Below, piece after piece: positions 19,501 through 28,319 of a stretch of DNA of 64,000 bases. This stretch comes from Romboutsia hominis (GTDB lineage Bacteria > Bacillota > Clostridia > Peptostreptococcales > Peptostreptococcaceae). A model generated the notes under the pieces. It had not been told where the DNA came from. It did not search any database and saw only the letters and a program-made list of their open reading frames with translations. The stretch lies in the NCBI RefSeq assembly GCF_900002575.1, contig NZ_LN650648.1:2333565-2397564 (forward strand), read 5' to 3'. The first letter of the stretch is position 1. Each line of letters opens with the position of its first letter. The position numbers and the translations under genes were made by a program.

Positions 19501-20070
19501 TTATTCAGCTATTAATTCTACCATATCTCCGTTTCTAACTGCTGCAGCGTTTCCTTCTTCAACGTCTACGTGCATTTCTAAAGCGAAGTTTGCATTAGCT
19601 CTTACTAATACATTTTCAAATACAACAGCTCTTGGTCCGAAAGTTCTAACTTTTACTATTTGCTTATCTTCTACACCGAAGTTTTTAGCATCTTCTAAGC
19701 TCATATGTATATGTCTAGATGCTACTATAACACCTTCTTGTAATTCAACTTCTCCAGCTGGTCCTACTAATTTAACACCAGGAGTTCCTGCTATATCTCC
19801 AGATTCTTTTATTGGAGCTTTTACACCTAAAGCAAATCCATCTGCTAAAGATATTTCAACTTGAGTGCTAGGTCTAGCTGGTCCTAAAACTCTAACTCCT
19901 TTTATAGTTCCTTTTGGTCCTACTAAATCAACCTTTTCTTCACATGCATATTGTCCTGGCTGAGATAATGGCTTGAAATGAGTTAACTCATGTCCTGCTC
20001 CGAATAATGTTTCTATATCAGCTTGACTTAAATGAACGTGTCTGTTTGATAAAGCTATTGGTAATTTCAT
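19501..20070 (-). CDS. pduL: PduL-type phosphate acyltransferase (phosphotransacylase)
   Basis: The 189-residue protein consists of the two PduL repeats. Zinc-binding histidines are seen in SNRHVHL near the N terminus and SRHIHMS in the second half; the phosphate-site motif GPARPSTQVEIS is also present. It transfers an acyl group between CoA and phosphate, so it could make acetyl phosphate from PFOR-derived acetyl-CoA. The ATG at 20070 has GGAGGG upstream. No microcompartment shell genes are adjacent, and there is no N-terminal encapsulation helix before MKLPIALS, so it is probably a free cytoplasmic enzyme. Confidence 0.93.
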   Translation of the reverse strand: MKLPIALSNRHVHLSQADIETLFGAGHELTHFKPLSQPGQYACEEKVDLVGPKGTIKGVRVLGPARPSTQVEISLADGFALGVKAPIKESGDIAGTPGVKLVGPAGEVELQEGVIVASRHIHMSLEDAKNFGVEDKQIVKVRTFGPRAVVFENVLVRANANFALEMHVDVEEGNAAAVRNGDMVELIAE

Positions 20071-20309
20071 AAAAAACCCTCCTACATAAATTTTGTATAC
20101 AACATCCAATTATACATAAATTTTTTAATTAAATCAAATTCTTTTCTCAAAATTTGATAATTTTCTTAATATTATTTCTACTGAAATATTAGAAAACCCT
20201 TTTATTTTCATTCATAATTAGTATTTCAACTTTTACTTATCTTATTATAATTTTTTATTTATTTTAACCATATTAATATTAACTTTAAATATTAGTTTAT
20301 ATAAAAATT

Positions 20310-21569
20310 TTATATTGATAGTTTTTTTAATGAGTCAAAGTAACCAGGGAAAGATATATCTATACACTCTTTGTCATCTAATACTATATCTGTATCACAG
20401 ATTAAATTAGCTATTGAAAATGCCATGGCTATTCTATGGTCTTTAAAAGTAGTTATACTAGCTCCATTTAGCTTAGTTTTTCCTTTTATAACCATTCCAT
20501 CTTCTAGTTCTTCTATATCTGCACCCATTAATTTTAAGTTATCTACTACAGATTTTATTCTGTTACTCTCTTTTACTTTTAATTCTTTTGCATCTTTTAT
20601 TATAGTTGTTCCTTCTGCTTGCGTTGCAAGTACTGCTATAACTGGTATTTCATCTATAAGCCTTGGTATTATAGTTTTATCTATTGTTGTAGCATTTAAA
20701 TCTTTGCTGTACTTTACTAATAAATCTCCAACTAGCTCTCCTCCAACTAATCTTTGATTTATTATTTCTATATTTCCATTCATATTTTTAACAACATCTA
20801 TTATTCCAGTTCTAGTTTTGTTTAGTCCAACATTTTTAATTAAAACCTCTGAGCCTTTAGTTATTAAAGCTCCTACTATTATAAATGCTGCTGAAGATAT
20901 ATCTCCTGGTACATATATATCTTGATTAAATAACTCTTTAACTGGATTTATAGTTATATCTAAATCATTTACATCTATGTCAGCTCCAAATGATTTAAGC
21001 ATTATTTCTGTATGGTTTCTACTTTTAACTTTTTCTCTTATTATACTTTTTGAATCTGCATATAAGCTTGCCAGTATCAAAGCTGATTTAACTTGTGCTG
21101 ATGCTACTGGCATATTATAATCTATTCCTTTTAAGTTCCCTCCATATATTTTTATAGGAGTATAGTTTGCATCGTCTTTTCCTTCTATTTTGCATCCCAT
21201 CATTCTTAAAGGATCTGTAACTCTTTTCATAGGTCTTTTTCCTATTGATTCATCTCCAATAAGTGTTGCATCAAAGTTATTTCCTGCTAGTATTCCACTT
21301 AATAGTCTTATTGTAGTTCCAGAGTTTCCTACGTCTAGTAAATCTTTAGGTGGCTTTAGACCATATAGACCATTTCCTTTTACAAAAACTTCATTTCCTT
21401 TTATGTCTATGTCTACTCCCATTTTCTTAAAGCAAGATATTGTGCTTAAGCAGTCTTGGCCCATTAAAAAGTTGCTTATTTTATTATGTCCTTTTGATAT
21501 TGATGAAAACATTATGGCTCTATGGGATATAGATTTATCCCCTATAAGTTCAAAACTTCCTCTAAGCAT
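20310..21569 (-). CDS. aroA: 3-phosphoshikimate 1-carboxyvinyltransferase (EPSP synthase)
   Basis: The 419-residue enzyme has GDKSISHRAIM at residue 10 onward, GNSGTTIRLL, the GKRPMKRV loop and the DHRIAMAF motif near the C terminus. It joins phosphoenolpyruvate to shikimate 3-phosphate. The start overlaps aroB by 8 bases, indicating translational coupling. The N terminus is a few residues shorter than most family members but starts directly at the conserved core. It is the last gene of aroC-aroB-aroA. Confidence 0.96.
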   Translation of the reverse strand: MLRGSFELIGDKSISHRAIMFSSISKGHNKISNFLMGQDCLSTISCFKKMGVDIDIKGNEVFVKGNGLYGLKPPKDLLDVGNSGTTIRLLSGILAGNNFDATLIGDESIGKRPMKRVTDPLRMMGCKIEGKDDANYTPIKIYGGNLKGIDYNMPVASAQVKSALILASLYADSKSIIREKVKSRNHTEIMLKSFGADIDVNDLDITINPVKELFNQDIYVPGDISSAAFIIVGALITKGSEVLIKNVGLNKTRTGIIDVVKNMNGNIEIINQRLVGGELVGDLLVKYSKDLNATTIDKTIIPRLIDEIPVIAVLATQAEGTTIIKDAKELKVKESNRIKSVVDNLKLMGADIEELEDGMVIKGKTKLNGASITTFKDHRIAMAFSIANLICDTDIVLDDKECIDISFPGYFDSLKKLSI

Positions 21570-22692
21570 TCTGACTCTCCCTTATTATATTAAGTATTTT
21601 TTCTTCATCTATATTATCCATTAAACTTACTTTTCCTAGTTCTGTTGGAAGTATTAAGTTTATTTTACCAAAGCTATTTTTCTTATCACTCTTCATTATG
21701 TATAGTATCTCTTTTGCAATATGATCTTTATCCATATTTTCATTTAAATCATATTTTAAAGGTAGTTTGTATAAATTTATAACTCTTATAAATTTATCAT
21801 AATACTCTTTGGATATTAATTTTTCATCTAATGAAAGTTTAAATGCCATAGCCATACCTATACTTACAGCCTTACCATGGCTAATTTTTAATAGTTTTTC
21901 TACTCCATGTCCAAAGGTATGTCCAAAATTTAGTATTTTTCTAAGTCCACCTTCTTTTTCATCATTAGATACTACTTCTACCTTTATACCTGCGCATTTT
22001 TTTACTATATAGTATAAGTATTTCTCTTCCTTATTTAATATAGCTTCACTATTTTCTATTAGATAATCTAGAAATTCATAATCATATATTGCACTATACT
22101 TTATAACCTCTGCCATACCACTTATAAATTCTTCTTCACTTAAACTTTTTAAAGAATTCACATTTATATAAGTAAGTTTTGGTTGATAAAAACTTCCCAT
22201 TATATTTTTAAAATTGCCTAGATTTATACCTGTTTTTCCACCTATAGAAGAGTCGACTTGAGCAAGTAAACTTGTAGGAACTTGTATAATGTCAATTCCT
22301 CTCATATAAGTAGATGCTATAAACCCTGCAAGGTCTCCTACTACTCCACCTCCTAAGGCTAATATTAAAGATTTTCTAGATAAATTTATTCTTATACAGT
22401 AGTTCATTATTTCCTCATAAACATCTAAAGATTTAGATTGTTCTCCTGGTGACACTATATATTCATATATGTACTTAGCTTTTATAGAACTTGTAAATTC
22501 TTTCATCATATGTTTATATACATTATCATCACTTATTATAAGTACTTTGTCGTATATATCATTTAAATCTATATCAGCTTTTATTAAACCTTTATTTATA
22601 TCATTTGAGTTTACTAATTTTACAGCTTCATTAAAGGATTTATAATCTTTATCTATTACTACACTACAAATAGCAGTTTCTATCTTTTCCAT
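21562..22692 (-). CDS. aroB: 3-dehydroquinate synthase
   Basis: The 376-residue enzyme has the NAD-binding GGGVVGDLAGF, the PTSLLAQVDSSIGGKTG loop, EVIKYSAI and the zinc ligand region NFGHTFGHG. It cyclises DAHP to dehydroquinate. It overlaps aroC by 13 bases upstream and aroA by 8 bases downstream, so the three are translated from one message. No DAHP synthase, aroE or aroK gene is adjacent, so the pathway must be completed elsewhere in the genome. Confidence 0.96.
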   Translation of the reverse strand: MEKIETAICSVVIDKDYKSFNEAVKLVNSNDINKGLIKADIDLNDIYDKVLIISDDNVYKHMMKEFTSSIKAKYIYEYIVSPGEQSKSLDVYEEIMNYCIRINLSRKSLILALGGGVVGDLAGFIASTYMRGIDIIQVPTSLLAQVDSSIGGKTGINLGNFKNIMGSFYQPKLTYINVNSLKSLSEEEFISGMAEVIKYSAIYDYEFLDYLIENSEAILNKEEKYLYYIVKKCAGIKVEVVSNDEKEGGLRKILNFGHTFGHGVEKLLKISHGKAVSIGMAMAFKLSLDEKLISKEYYDKFIRVINLYKLPLKYDLNENMDKDHIAKEILYIMKSDKKNSFGKINLILPTELGKVSLMDNIDEEKILNIIRESQNA

Positions 22693-23849
22693 CCTCTTTC
22701 ACCTAACCTTTTTATGTATGAATTATAATTTGATTTTAAGTCATTTAAGTTGTCTCCACCTATTTTTTCTAGGAAGTGATTACATATAACAAAAGCTACT
22801 ACATTTTCACAAACTACACTGCAAGCAGGAACAGCACAATTATCTGAACGTTCAATACTTGCACTATAACTTTCCAGTGTATTTATATTTATAGAATTTA
22901 ATGGTTTATATAATGTAGGTATTGGCTTCATTGCACATCTTATTATAATCTCTTCTCCTGTAGTCATTCCACCTTCTATTCCACCTAGTCTATTTGTAGC
23001 TCTTTTTATACCTTCATTTTTGTCATAGCTTATTTCATCCATAACACAAGACCCTGCTAAAGAGCTAACATCAAATCCAATTCCTATTTCTACTCCTTTT
23101 ATGGCTTGAGTAGCCATTAAATGCATAGCAAGTTGTCCATCTATTTTCTTATCAAACTGAGTATATGAACCTAGCCCAGGAATAATATTTTTTACTCTTA
23201 TTTCTACAACTCCACCTAATGTATCACCTTCTGATTTCGCTTTATCTATTCTTTCTATGATTTTTTCTTCTAGGTTTTTATTTACACATCTTATTTGACT
23301 AGTATCTACATTTTCCTTTATATAATCAAATTCATATAAATTTTTATCTTCTACACCACCAATATTTACTACATGAGATGTAAATTCTACATTAAAATTT
23401 TTAAGTATTTGCTTGCATATAGCACCTACGGCTACTCTACTTGCAGTTTCTCTGGCACTAGACCTTTCAAGTACATTTCTAGCATCTTCAAAGTCGTATT
23501 TTAAGCAACCTACCAGGTCTGCATGTCCTGGTCTTACATTACTTACTTTTCTAGTCTCTAAATCAACTGCCTCCATTGGATTCATGTACTTTGTCCAATT
23601 TTCATAATCTTTATTTTTTATTTCTATAGATATAGGTCCACCTAGGGTTTTTTTACCTCTAACTCCACCTAATATATTTATTTTATCTCTTTCTATTTGC
23701 ATTCTGCCGCCACGACCGTAGCCACCTTGTCTTTTTTTAAGCTCCTTGTTTATTTCTTCAAAATCAAGTTCTATATTAGCTGGTACTCCATCTAGTATAG
23801 ATATTAAGCTTTGCCCATGAGATTCTCCACTTGTTAAATACCTTAGCAT
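22680..23849 (-). CDS. aroC: Chorismate synthase
   Basis: The 389-residue enzyme starts MLRYLTSGESHGQSL, shows RRQGGYGRGGRM, the SARETASRVAVGAI block and the terminal region with ERSDNCAVPA. It converts EPSP to chorismate with reduced FMN. I use the ATG at 23849 because AAGGAG lies six bases upstream; an upstream ATG adds eight residues. It is the first gene of the aroC-aroB-aroA operon. Confidence 0.96.
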   Translation of the reverse strand: MLRYLTSGESHGQSLISILDGVPANIELDFEEINKELKKRQGGYGRGGRMQIERDKINILGGVRGKKTLGGPISIEIKNKDYENWTKYMNPMEAVDLETRKVSNVRPGHADLVGCLKYDFEDARNVLERSSARETASRVAVGAICKQILKNFNVEFTSHVVNIGGVEDKNLYEFDYIKENVDTSQIRCVNKNLEEKIIERIDKAKSEGDTLGGVVEIRVKNIIPGLGSYTQFDKKIDGQLAMHLMATQAIKGVEIGIGFDVSSLAGSCVMDEISYDKNEGIKRATNRLGGIEGGMTTGEEIIIRCAMKPIPTLYKPLNSININTLESYSASIERSDNCAVPACSVVCENVVAFVICNHFLEKIGGDNLNDLKSNYNSYIKRLGERGWKR

Positions 23850-24027
23850 ATCATTCTCCTTGTTAAACTTCATTTATTATATATATTGTATAATATTATT
23901 TAAGTAAAATACTCTAATTTAAATATTTTTTTATATTATGTTTTATTCTAACTTTTTTGGGTATATATATAATTAGATTTCTAATTTTATATTTTTATTA
24001 TTTGATTTTCTAAATATATTTACAATC

Positions 24028-24055
24028 AAAAGAAGCTTGATTAATCAAGCTTCTT
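24028..24055 (-). terminator. Terminator overlapping the end of the flavin reductase gene
   Basis: Palindromic arms AAAGAAGCTTGATT / AATCAAGCTTCTTT. The stop codon of the upstream gene lies in the centre of the hairpin, an example of coding end and terminator sharing sequence. Confidence 0.8.
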
Positions 24056-24634
24056 TACATCACATATATAATTTTTTATTGCCTTATCTAGTTCATTTTT
24101 AAAGTGTTGATTTTCACTATACCCTAATTTATCTGTACTATTTAAGTAAATATTATATTTTAATTTATTGTTTACACTTTTAAAGAAAAAATCCATGACT
24201 ATTTGGCCACCCATAAATTGAGTTTCATATGGTGTTGAACCTCCAACAGCTATATACATTCCTATACGAGTCTTATCTCTATCTATTGATGGCTTATTAA
24301 GAATATACTTACTTGCATATATAGCCTGAGTTCTATCTACTACTGTTTTTAATTTGGCAGATACGCAATCAAAATGTACAGGGCTTATTACTATAACTCC
24401 TTTGGCTTTATCAAACATTTTATACATAGGAGTCATATCATCATTAAATTTACAATAACCTGTTTTTTCGCAAAATCCACAAGCAGTACAATACTCAATA
24501 TTCATATCATATATGTTAAATATTTCGTAAGTTATATTATTTTCTTCTAGTTTAGAACTTATTTCCTTAGATATCGAAAAACAATTTTTATTTTTTCTTG
24601 GGCTTCCATTTATTATTAATATTTCTTTAAACAT
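24041..24634 (-). CDS. NADPH-dependent FMN reductase / flavodoxin-fold protein
   Basis: The 197-residue protein has the flavodoxin-like FMN phosphate loop INGSPRKNKNC and the second flavin site SPVHFDCVSAKLK. The cysteines in YCTACGFCEKTGYC resemble the iron-sulfur or redox cysteines of the iron-sulfur flavoprotein group. It probably passes electrons from NAD(P)H or ferredoxin to a small acceptor. It is the last gene of a three-gene operon with a SpoIIE-type phosphatase and a membrane protein. GGGGG precedes the ATG. Substrate is unknown. Confidence 0.86.
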   Translation of the reverse strand: MFKEILIINGSPRKNKNCFSISKEISSKLEENNITYEIFNIYDMNIEYCTACGFCEKTGYCKFNDDMTPMYKMFDKAKGVIVISPVHFDCVSAKLKTVVDRTQAIYASKYILNKPSIDRDKTRIGMYIAVGGSTPYETQFMGGQIVMDFFFKSVNNKLKYNIYLNSTDKLGYSENQHFKNELDKAIKNYICDVKKLD

Positions 24635-24670
24635 TAATTATCCCCCTTTATCTTTTAGTTATAATAAATA

Positions 24671-26470
24671 CTATTTATCCTTTAACATAACTACTAATAT
24701 ATCATCATCAAAGTTATCTTTACCTGCAAAGTCTATTAACTCTTCTTCTAGCTTTCCTTGTAAAACTTCATGACCTATTTGGTAATTATCTTGAAGGAAT
24801 TTCTCTAATCTAGATACCCCATATTCTTCTTTTGACTCATTTTTTATTTCTAAAATTCCATCTGTGTACATGCATAATAGTGAATAGTTTGATATATCAA
24901 AAGAGTTGTTTGCATATTCAGCTTCATCCATTATCCCTATTGGTATACCTTTTTTACAGTTTAAATTTCCTTCTATTTCTCCATTATTCTTTATTATTAT
25001 AGGACTATAATGTCCTGCGTTGGATATTGTTATTTTATTTTCTTTTGAATTTATAACACTTACTAAACATGTAGCAAATACGTCCATTTTATCAAATTCA
25101 TCATATAACATTTTATTTAACTTTGTAAGTATTTCTCCAGGTGTTTTATAATGATTTGCTAACACTTTAAAGGCACCTTTTATCATAGCAACCATATAGT
25201 TTGAAATCATACCATGACCCATAACATCTGCCAAAATATAAACTGTATTATCATCATCTACCTTCATAGCATAGTAGAAGTCCCCTCCAACTACTCTTGC
25301 TGGTCTATGATAGTAATCTAACTCTTTATTGTTACTTAATTCTAATTTAGCATCATCCATTATTAACTTTTGCTGTTTATTTAAAAGGTTTAATTCATTA
25401 TCAAGTACTTTATGCTTTACTTCTTCTAAATTATATTTATACAGTTGCATACCTACTGATACTTGTTTTGCTAATATACTTAATATATTCAAATCATCTT
25501 TTGTATAGTTTTGACTATTAGCGCATACTATACATCCGATAACTTTATTTCTATATCTTAACTTATAATATATATAACTTTTTATAGTATCTTCTGACTC
25601 AGATTTTATATTTACATTATTGTGATATTCCCCAATTGATTTTCTCGCTTGGATACTTTCTAACATTGGATATAGGTTTATTTTATTTTTATCTTCAACA
25701 TTGTAATAGTTAAATGCTCTATCTTTATAATCATTATCATCTACTAATATCAAAGCTTCTTTGCTGTTTGTCATATTACAAGCTTGTTTACTTAATTGCT
25801 CTAAGAATACTGTTATATTATTACTTGAATAAAGCTTTTTAGTTGCAGCATTTATTGAATTTATAGCACCTCTTAATTTATGTACTAAAAATTGCATATT
25901 ATTGTTTTTAGTAGTTATTTCTATTGATAAACTAAGCAATGATGCAACAGATGATATAAAGTCTATATCTTGTTCACAGATACTATCATTTTTTGATAAA
26001 AAGCAAGTCATAAATCCAACTACTTTATCGTTTATTATAAAAGGAAATACTATCCTTCCCGTATAACCTTCTTTTATAGCTAAGTCTCTTTCGTCTTTTG
26101 CCCTTTCCTCTTCAAAGACATTTTCTATATATATTATTTTCTTTTCTTCTACAGCTTCATGAACATATTTAGGATATTCATTAAAATCTATTTTAATACC
26201 TATTGGATTACTCATAGATTTTACTGGTGGTACATGATCCATAGGGAATACTTGTGGTATATACTCTAAAGTCTGAGAACACACCAAGTATGCGTATTTA
26301 TAGTCATTTCGATAAAATAAATTAACACAAGCCTTAGTTGGATGAACAACTTCTAACATCTTGTCTACTATCTTATCTTTTATAGAATAAAAATCTGTTG
26401 AACTAGTTACCATAGCTGATATGTCTACTAAGTTTTTCATTCTATGGCTATCAGTATTAAAATTTTGCAT
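24671..26470 (-). CDS. GAF-domain PP2C (SpoIIE/RsbU-type) serine phosphatase
   Basis: The 599-residue protein has two GAF-like domains (about residues 10-190 and 205-345), a short coiled linker and a C-terminal SpoIIE-type phosphatase domain. Metal-binding motifs are GGDFYYA, ADVMGHG, NAGHYSP, CMYTDGI and DNFDDDI. Family members dephosphorylate STAS anti-anti-sigma proteins in partner-switching cascades. No STAS or anti-sigma gene is adjacent; a STAS-like gene lies at 45.9 kb. There is no membrane segment. It sits between a membrane protein gene and a flavin reductase gene with short gaps. Confidence 0.9.
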   Translation of the reverse strand: MQNFNTDSHRMKNLVDISAMVTSSTDFYSIKDKIVDKMLEVVHPTKACVNLFYRNDYKYAYLVCSQTLEYIPQVFPMDHVPPVKSMSNPIGIKIDFNEYPKYVHEAVEEKKIIYIENVFEEERAKDERDLAIKEGYTGRIVFPFIINDKVVGFMTCFLSKNDSICEQDIDFISSVASLLSLSIEITTKNNNMQFLVHKLRGAINSINAATKKLYSSNNITVFLEQLSKQACNMTNSKEALILVDDNDYKDRAFNYYNVEDKNKINLYPMLESIQARKSIGEYHNNVNIKSESEDTIKSYIYYKLRYRNKVIGCIVCANSQNYTKDDLNILSILAKQVSVGMQLYKYNLEEVKHKVLDNELNLLNKQQKLIMDDAKLELSNNKELDYYHRPARVVGGDFYYAMKVDDDNTVYILADVMGHGMISNYMVAMIKGAFKVLANHYKTPGEILTKLNKMLYDEFDKMDVFATCLVSVINSKENKITISNAGHYSPIIIKNNGEIEGNLNCKKGIPIGIMDEAEYANNSFDISNYSLLCMYTDGILEIKNESKEEYGVSRLEKFLQDNYQIGHEVLQGKLEEELIDFAGKDNFDDDILVVMLKDK

Positions 26471-26500
26471 ATCACTACTTACCCCCTAATTTTATATAGT

Positions 26501-26974
26501 CTACTTTATATTACTATATATGTTATTTATAGTAAATATAAAAACTATTATAAAAGTTGCTATTATAATGGCATTAAACCCTGTTAATAATCCAATTATA
26601 AGCAAAGTAACTAACACATTTAATCCTGATTTTCCTCTCTCATCTATAGTTGGTATTTTAGGCATTTCTATATTATTTTTTATATTTTCAATACTTTCTC
26701 TCACTTGAGCTTCTAACTTTATCTTATATATTAAATAAGTCAATTCTACTAACAACATCCCCATTCCAAATAAAATCTCTATATTAAAAGATATATATAA
26801 AATAATTATTGCTAATAGTAGCTTTGTAATCTTTAAAAATACACTATCTAACTTTAATGTCATATTTCTTATTTCTCTACACTCTTCTCTGTAAGTATAG
26901 TCTGATGAAGGCATAGATTTCATCTTAGTTTTTACTATTTCAGAATAAAATAGCTTTATTATTCCATTTATCAT
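26501..26974 (-). CDS. Hypothetical four-helix membrane protein
   Basis: The 157-residue protein has two pairs of hydrophobic helices, about residues 48-85 and 122-153, with a charged loop between (EAQVRESIENIKNNIEMPKI). The ATG at 26974 has AAGGAG upstream; an earlier start lacks one. It begins a probable operon with the phosphatase 30 bases downstream, so it may present a signal or anchor to it. I do not recognise a family. Confidence 0.7.
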   Translation of the reverse strand: MINGIIKLFYSEIVKTKMKSMPSSDYTYREECREIRNMTLKLDSVFLKITKLLLAIIILYISFNIEILFGMGMLLVELTYLIYKIKLEAQVRESIENIKNNIEMPKIPTIDERGKSGLNVLVTLLIIGLLTGFNAIIIATFIIVFIFTINNIYSNIK

Positions 26975-27117
26975 ATAAATTCTCCTTATCAAGTTACTTA
27001 TTTTTATATAATCTATATTTCATCCATATATTTGTAATTTTTACAATTATAATATTTTTTATACTTGTCAATAATAAAATTTATAGACTAATATACACTT
27101 TAAAAGGAGTGGTTTTA

Positions 27118-27594
27118 ATGCAAATGGCTAATCTTGATTTAGAAACACGTAGTAAAATCTATAGCCACACAAAAAAAGTCCTCAGAAAATATCAAAAAGG
27201 TATTATAACTGGTAAGCTTACAGCTGATAAGTTTGCTGAAAATATACTATCTAATGAATCTATTAATGACATTTTAGATGAAAATCTTTTATCAGATGAA
27301 ACCTTCAAATTATCTTATATAGACTATATAGATAAATTAATAAGTATGCAAAATGCTAATTTATCAAAAGGCAAAAAACATAAAAATAAATCTATCCCTG
27401 AAAAACCAAGTATTTCTCAAAAACTAAAATTAAAGAATTTGCTAAGCTCTAGTGAATATACATTGTCAATTCCTATAGAATACCTAAATGCTTGTGATGT
27501 TGATAATTTAATAAAATTCATAAGCACTGGTATTATAGATTTAGGTAATGAAAGAATTTATAATTATGTACATAAACCAGAGAAAGTAAATTAA
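27118..27594 (+). CDS. Hypothetical soluble protein
   Basis: The 158-residue protein is rich in Lys, Ser and Asn with no signal or membrane segment. The N-terminal third looks helical (SKIYSHTKKVLRKYQKG), followed by a basic linker near residue 90 (SKGKKHKNKS). The ATG at 27118 has AAGGAG eight bases upstream. It diverges from the membrane protein gene and ends at a bidirectional terminator. No family recognised. Confidence 0.65.
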   Translation: MQMANLDLETRSKIYSHTKKVLRKYQKGIITGKLTADKFAENILSNESINDILDENLLSDETFKLSYIDYIDKLISMQNANLSKGKKHKNKSIPEKPSISQKLKLKNLLSSSEYTLSIPIEYLNACDVDNLIKFISTGIIDLGNERIYNYVHKPEKVN

Positions 27595-27630
27595 TCTAAT
27601 ATCATATATAAATTATTTTGATATTTTTTA

Positions 27631-27679
27631 AATAATAAAAAGTCTTCACCTAAATATTAAGTGAAGACTTTTTATTATT
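27631..27679. terminator. Bidirectional terminator
   Basis: Nearly perfect arms ending AATAAAAAGTCTTCAC and GTGAAGACTTTTTATT with about a 10-base loop lie between converging genes at 27594 and 27679, with T runs both ways. Confidence 0.9.
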
Positions 27680-27849
27680 TATCCTAATGCTTTTTCTAGC
27701 TTAGATAAATGCTGTATTGGATAATATCTAAGAAGCTCTCTAAACTGTTCTACTGTAAGACCTTCTGTTGTTGTATAAATACGTATTTTTTCATCTAAAT
27801 CTGCATTTATAAATTTAGTTTTTATTTCTTCAAAATTAACAGTCGACAT
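27679..27849 (-). CDS. Small protein of 56 residues, unknown function
   Basis: An ATG at 27849 with AAGGAG upstream opens a 56-codon frame beginning MSTVNFEEIKTKF and ending LSKLEKALG, then TAA. The protein is acidic in its first half and helical in outlook, with no membrane segment. The gene has its own ribosome site and ends at the bidirectional terminator, which makes it a real gene despite its size. Family not recognised; a small regulatory or spore-related protein is possible since it lies next to the spore protein gene. Confidence 0.72.
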   Translation of the reverse strand: MSTVNFEEIKTKFINADLDEKIRIYTTTEGLTVEQFRELLRYYPIQHLSKLEKALG

Positions 27850-27951
27850 TTATATTTCTCCTTATGTAATGTATTTTATTGTTATTTTATCCATTCAAAA
27901 ATTTTTTATCCAATATATAAGTCATGTATTTTTTAATTTTATATAAAACTA

Positions 27952-27976
27952 AAGGAGCATCTAAAAGATGCTCCTT
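27952..27976 (-). terminator. Terminator of the spore protein gene
   Basis: Arms AAGGAGCATCT / AGATGCTCCTT with a 3-base loop, followed by TTTAGTTTT on the minus strand, 20 bases after the stop. Confidence 0.85.
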
Positions 27977-27995
27977 AATATATTAAAATAATATA

Positions 27996-28217
27996 TTATT
28001 GTTGTTGTTGTCCTGACATTTGTTGTTCTGCCATTTCAACTAACTTTTTAGTCATGTATCCACCTACATAACCATTTTCTCTTGCAGTAAGATTTCCTTT
28101 GTCCATTTGTTGGTAATTTGTCATTCCAAGCTCATTAGCTATTTCTAATTTCATTTGATTTAATGCTTGTTTAGCTCCTGGAACTACTGTTTTGTTGTTA
28201 TTGTTGTTGTTTGACAT
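27996..28217 (-). CDS. sspA: Alpha/beta-type small acid-soluble spore protein
   Basis: The 73-residue protein has the GPR protease site context MKLEIANELG and the DNA-binding signature GNLTARENGYVGGYMTKKLVE. The N terminus has six consecutive Asn residues and the C terminus is Gln-rich. These proteins coat spore DNA and protect it. GAAGGT precedes the ATG and a terminator follows. It shows that the organism forms endospores. Confidence 0.95.
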   Translation of the reverse strand: MSNNNNNNKTVVPGAKQALNQMKLEIANELGMTNYQQMDKGNLTARENGYVGGYMTKKLVEMAEQQMSGQQQQ

Positions 28218-28319
28218 TGTTGACTACCTTCTTTCTTTTGATTTTGTTTCTTGGTAGTATTATATGAATTTATAGTTTTTTAATTCTAGGTAATATTTGT
28301 AACAATATCTAAATTCTTG

